From the NCBI RefSeq assembly GCF_018294505.1, contig NC_057796.1, positions 189,685,597 through 189,749,596 of the forward strand: DNA of 64,000 nucleotides, read 5' to 3'. This DNA is from Triticum aestivum. Its lineage: Eukaryota > Streptophyta > Magnoliopsida > Poales > Poaceae. Below the pieces are notes generated by a model. It saw only the letters and a list, made by a program, of their open reading frames with translations, made no database searches and had not been told where the DNA came from. The translations under genes were made by a program, and so were the position numbers. Positions 59,821 through 64,000 of this stretch are shown here, piece after piece. Positions within the stretch are counted from its first letter, which is position 1, and each line of letters begins with the position of its first letter.

Positions 59821-60610
59821 AAAGCAGTATGTATCACGCTACCCCTTTTGTATTAAGTTACAAACCAACAGGCCCCCCGAACAGTACTCGGGGACTGCCT
59901 TTTATTTATCTATGAATGACGAGTGTCATATCCATGAATGTATTATTACATTTTGAACTCTTGTCCGGCACCGGGTCCGACTAGTCGGCCCGGGGACTGG
60001 CCGCCTTGAGCTATATTCTAAGTTGTTCCCGAAGTCAGCAAAGTAGTGTGCCGGCTCCCAAGTCCTCCCTTGTTGAAAGTCGCAGCTCAAAGAACTGACT
60101 GTCCGACTAGCAAGAGGAAAGACAGAAAAGATGCCCACACGAAAAATGGCTAAGGAACAACTAACCTATATAGCAAAGAGACGGCTTCGACATACGCCTG
60201 CCGGCTGTCACTGCAGCCGGCTGGCCGGCTTCCTAAAAAACTTAGCTTAAGTCCAGCAGAGCTAAAAGTACTTCCCCCTCCCCAATCGGCCAGGCACTCC
60301 CCGGCTACAGATTGCAGAGCAACTGTTGACTAGGGAGGCGGCAACCAAGGGAGGGCGGCAAAGGAAAAAAGCAGATGGACAAAAAGCGAAAGTACAAGGA
60401 AAAGCCGATTGCATAACTTATATACATAAAGCCGCCTAAAGGCTGGCAACAGACTTGAGTTTCAATACACCAAGTGGGTGGAATTGTGCAGACTTAACCA
60501 AACATTGTTCAAAAGCAACAAGACAGGAAAACAAAAGAACGAAGACTAAGGTGCGACTTGGAGGTCGAGCTGATCGGTGAAGGCAGCTCACCGGCTGAAG
60601 GAGTAGCCGC
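59821..60610. other. Element E spacer after pol
   Basis: Non-coding, homologous to 50895-51563. It contains CCCGGGGACTG-type words and GCCGGCTG-rich inverted phrases near 60200-60230. Confidence 0.6.
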
Positions 60611-63600
60611 CTAGTTGGTCCCGGCCTGACCACCTCCCGCGGCAGGAGACGCACTCGCACGCGACGTAGTGCTGGAGGCGCGGTCAGGCTGGCCGGCTTC
60701 TCCACCAGCCGGCTCGGCGTCTTCACCTTCCTCCTCCTCCTCCTCGCCCTCGTCGCTGGAGTCGATCTCCTCCGTCGAGTCCTCGCCATGCGCCGGGTCC
60801 AGCCCGAACCAATCTTCCGGCTGGGCGACTCCATTGTCGTCCACCTCGGGGGCGAAGACGTTGGTGTCGGTATACTCGGCGATCGCCGAAGCCCGCCGAA
60901 TGATGGCCGGCCGCGCCGGCTCCAGCTCCGCGTCGGCTTGCTGCCGCCAGGTAGCCAGCTGGTCCAGATTCAGGCCTGGGTACCAGGCCTTGACGAACTC
61001 CAGTGCCCGCCCGGCTCCGAAGCGAGCCGCCGACGCCTTCCAAGCCTCGAAGCGGCCGACGGCCACCTCCAGCCAGTCGGCGGTCCGACTGGGAGTGCGC
61101 GGGATCACTTGGCCGGGCTAGAGGGCGGCCAAGACCTGCGACCCGGCACGCTGAAGCCGGCGGAGCAGCCTGTGAGCCGGCTGGATACGAGCCTGGATCG
61201 CCAGGAGCTGCTCCTCCAGCGAGCAGCCGGCGGTCGGCGAGATCTCGAAGCCGGCTTGCCTCTTCGCCTGGCGACGAGCTTCGATGGCCTGGTTGGCGGC
61301 AGTGGAATAGCCGGGGAAGTACTCTGCGTGAAGAAGAAAAGAAAAGAAGAACCCCAAATCAGAAAAGCAAGTCGAAATGGCACATGGCAAGAAAAGACAA
61401 AGGGGTAGATGACTTACCGTCAACCAGATCCTCAATCTGGCCATAGCCAGAGACCAGAGTCTGCCTGGCCTCGTCCCAGCCGGCCGCCTCCGTCTCAAAC
61501 TCGGCCTGGAGGGTGGCTTCGCGAACCTGCGCAGCCTTCAGCGCAGCCTTGTGGCTTTCCTCCTGGTCGGTCAGCTTCTTGACCAGGCGGTCGCGCTCCT
61601 GCACCAAGGCGGTGAGCTCCGCGTCCTTGGCACGAAGAGCAGTCTGGGACTCCCCCAGCTGTGCCCTCAGACTGGCGTTGGCCGCTGCAGAGATAGAAGA
61701 ACAAGAAGAACGATGAGAAATCATCAAGGAAGATCCGAGCCGACTGCTCAGCAGTCGGCCCGAATCTCGGGGACTACACCCAGTGGGTGCGCTGACGCGC
61801 CCCCACATGAGATAAAGATCAAGTCACATACCTCGGCTTTCAGTGAGGTCGGCGGTCTTCTGCGTCAGCTCCCGAGCCGGGGAGTTGAAGGCGGCCGCTC
61901 GGAGGTTGTGATAGTCCTACAAGATGGACAGAAGACCGACGTGAGAAGAAAAGCAACGATGAGAAATCATCAAGGAAGATCCGAGCCGACTGCTCAGCAG
62001 TCGGCCCGAATCTCGGGGACTACACCCAGTGGGTGCGCTGACGCGCCCCCACGAGAGAAATCAAGAAGAAGATGAGAATACTAACCCGGATGGCAGCCCT
62101 TGTGGAATTCGTCGGTGAACTGCCTCAGCGCCGCGGCTTGGCCCTGAAGCCGGGTCCGGACGTCTTGTGCAGCGATGTTCACCACGGTTGTCCCTCCGCC
62201 TGGCGTCCACCCTGAGGTAGCGCTGGCCGCCTCCGCGTCTCGGGCCGACGAGCTGGAGCCCACGACCGGCCGTGGCTCCGACGCCGCTTTCTGCGGCTCC
62301 GACGCGGCCTTCCCTGCACGCCGGCTTGGCGGAATCCGGACCGCCACCTCAGCTCCCGCGGCCGGCTCGCCTTCCGCCGACTGTGCGGGCGCAGGCTCAG
62401 TCTGGCCGCCTTGGGCCGCCCCAGTCGGAGGAGTCGGCCCTGGCGCCTCCCTCAAGAAGATGACGTCGTCGCCGCTCCCTCCCAGATCCGGCTGGGAACC
62501 GCTGGCTCCCCCTGGCGAGGGATCCGCGCCCCCAGGCGCCATGGTGCGCAGGGGGGTGACCATCAAGGCCTCCCCTGCCACCGCTTCGGCCTCGGCCTCT
62601 GCCTGGGCCTTGGCTGCGGCCTCGGCAAGCGCCTTCGCCGCCTCCTATTCCCGAGCTGCCTGGGCGGCGGCTGCCCTCCGTGCCTCTGCCTCCCGCGCTT
62701 CCTGCTCCTCCCGCACCTCCCGCGCGTTCCTTTCCGTCGCCTCCAGGAGGGCGGCACGGGGATCTACGCGGCGGGTGGTGCTCCCAGAGCCCCCTGGCGA
62801 CTCGACAACGGAGCCGGCAGCCGCCCGCTCGAGTGACAGTGGAGCTCTGATCAAAGAAAAGAAGACAAAGATTCAGAAAACCACCCAAGAAAAGAAAGAA
62901 GGAGAATACACAGAAAGAGAGAAAGCTTACGCTGACGCAGCCTGCGGCTGCTTCACCACTTTGCGGAAGCGAGCCGCCTTCGCGGCCGCCTCTTCCAGCC
63001 TGGTGGCCGCCGCCCCACCCCTGGGCTTCTTCGTCCGGCTACCGAACATGCCCTGGGTGGCGCGACGTTTCTGGCCTCTACCCCGAGCAGGCTGCGCGCC
63101 GGAGGAGCCCGCGCCGCGTCCGGACGCCGGCTGGCGATGCGGGACGGCTTCGGCTTTGTCCTCGTCCGGCCAGTCCTCAAAGGTAGCGGAGAGCCCGGCG
63201 CCGCCTGCTTCACCGCCAGCCGGCTCGGTGGCGTCCTCCATATGGACTGCCCCCAGGTCGGGGTCCTCCTGGTCATGCTCGGTCCGGTCGGGGACGAAAC
63301 GGCGCTCCGCGTCCGCCCCGCCGGCCGGCCGAAGCAGAGGACTCTGTCAAAAAGAGCGAGCTGACGGAGTTAGAGTCGGCCCGAAGGAACTCGGCGACAA
63401 AGCTGAGAGAGAGAAAGAGAAAAAGAGAAAGGGAGCGTACCGTAGGCGGAGGATTAGCGCGGCTGTATGGCTCCTTGCCGAATTGCCAGTCGTCGGGAAG
63501 CTGGCAGTTGGCGAGGTAGTTCACCATGTCGGCCGCGTCGGCCTGCGGCATCTCCTTGGTGCACATCCGGCTCGGATCGAGCTGGCCGCTCATCTGACAG

Positions 63601-64000
63601 ATCAGATGAGGCCGGCTCTGGAGCGGGAGGACCCGGCGCGTGACGAACGCGGCCAGAAGGTCGGGCCCCGTCAGGCCCTCCGACTGGACCATCACCCGCA
63701 GGCGGGCGATGGCGGCGTTTCCTCCCGGCAACAGCGTTACCGCCCGGAAGGACCACTGGGGCAGCCTCCCCGCCGGCGGGCCGGCTACGTAAGCCGGCAG
63801 GTTGATGTAGTCGCCCCGGGGAGCGATGTTCCGCACGTAGAAGTATGATTTCTGCCACTTCTTCACCGATTGGATCAGCGTAATGACGGGGAAGGGGTTG
63901 TCGGCGCCCGATCTCCGCGACGCGATGAAGGCGCCGGTGTGGGCCGGCACGCCCTTGCTGCGCGTACCCAGCTTTGACTGGAAGAACTCCCCCAGAGCTC
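60611..64000 (-). pseudogene. Element E antisense multi-exon gene (putative gypsy-type transposon protein)
   Basis: A minus-strand gene opposite to gag-pol, entering from beyond 64000. Exons inferred from GT..AG borders: >64000-63441, 63343-62931, 62846-62086, 61916-61832, 61684-61418, 61323-60611. The first visible exon reads KKWQKSYFYVRNIAP, DYINLPAYVAGPPAGR and RVMVQSEGLTG. That block resembles the plant domain known as putative gypsy type transposon (Pfam PF04195), from memory. Later exons give Ala/Glu-rich segments, a coiled-coil-like exon (LRAKDAELTALVQERDRLVKKL) and an acidic tail. In-frame TAG codons at 62646-62648 and 61118-61120 break it; D has Trp at the latter. Its function in retrotransposons is unknown. 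Confidence 0.65.
61709..62052. repeat. Perfect 98-bp direct repeat flanking an exon
   Basis: Positions 61709-61806 and 61955-62052 are identical as read. Each contains the 21-nt palindrome GCCGACTGCT-C-AGCAGTCGGC. They lie in the two introns on either side of the 85-bp exon 61832-61916. Confidence 0.9.

Larger units (their letters stand above)
52252..64000 (+). mobile_element. Element E: Tat-lineage Gypsy nested in D, 5' 11.7 kb
   Basis: 5' LTR 52252-53393, PBS region, gag-protease, nearly open pol to 59820, then a long minus-strand multi-exon gene continuing past the right edge. Inserted into D's antisense gene. The predicted target duplication is GCATC (52247-52251); its right copy lies beyond the window. 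It is related to D, but the LTRs differ considerably, so they are separate subfamilies. Confidence 0.88.

Noticed and set aside
1..64000. Host single-copy genes, tRNA, rRNA or CRISPR
   Set aside because: Every long frame with a domain belongs to a transposable element. No cloverleaf or rRNA-like sequence was recognised; the tandem repeats lack spacer-repeat structure.

Overview
This is repeat-dense, plant-type nuclear DNA, almost certainly from a Triticeae grass (wheat, goatgrass or barley group). The evidence is an Angela/WIS/BARE1-type Copia LTR, a Stowaway fragment of the common wheat/barley type, and several large Gypsy families nested in one another. I see no ordinary host gene, tRNA, rRNA or CRISPR array. 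Four runs of N (23885-24304, 33845-34497, 42177-42965, 45384-45678) are assembly gaps. Family names are recalled from sequence character and were not confirmed by a database search.

Layout. 1-5538: 5' half of a minus-strand Copia element (gag, protease/integrase, start of RT, leader, PBS, 5' LTR) running off the left edge. 5539-20558 plus 35142-35343: an unclassified LTR-like family present as a broken copy, a full copy (about 4.4 kb), a third direct partial copy and an inverted partial copy. Inserted into these are a 568-bp hAT MITE with an 8-bp target duplication (6185-6752), a complete but defective Tat-lineage Gypsy element with a 5-bp duplication (6817-13873), and a 14.6-kb Tekay-type chromovirus with near-identical 4.4-4.6 kb LTRs and a 5-bp duplication (20559-35141). 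The chromovirus has one long polyprotein frame broken once, just before the chromodomain.

35344-41750: an AT-rich block with CACTA-like subterminal repeats at both ends and, on the minus strand, pieces of a spliced gene including a B3-like DNA-binding domain with a clear 84-bp intron. A truncated Stowaway MITE, a possible second MITE and internal direct repeats lie inside it. 41690-43229: a ~104-bp tandem repeat running into an assembly gap, then a short unassigned piece.

43230-64000: two related plus-strand Tat-lineage Gypsy elements. Element D (from 43230) is heavily decayed, including a 41-bp deletion that removes the protease active site. Element E (from 52252) has inserted into D's antisense gene. 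E has a nearly open pol and, downstream of it on the opposite strand, a multi-exon antisense gene (60611 to beyond 64000) of the type annotated as putative gypsy-type transposon.

The recurring theme is LTR elements carrying extra genes on the strand opposite to gag-pol: a B3-like frame with its own TATA box in the 6817-13873 element, and the multi-exon frame in D and E. These accessory genes and the nested chronology are the most interesting content.
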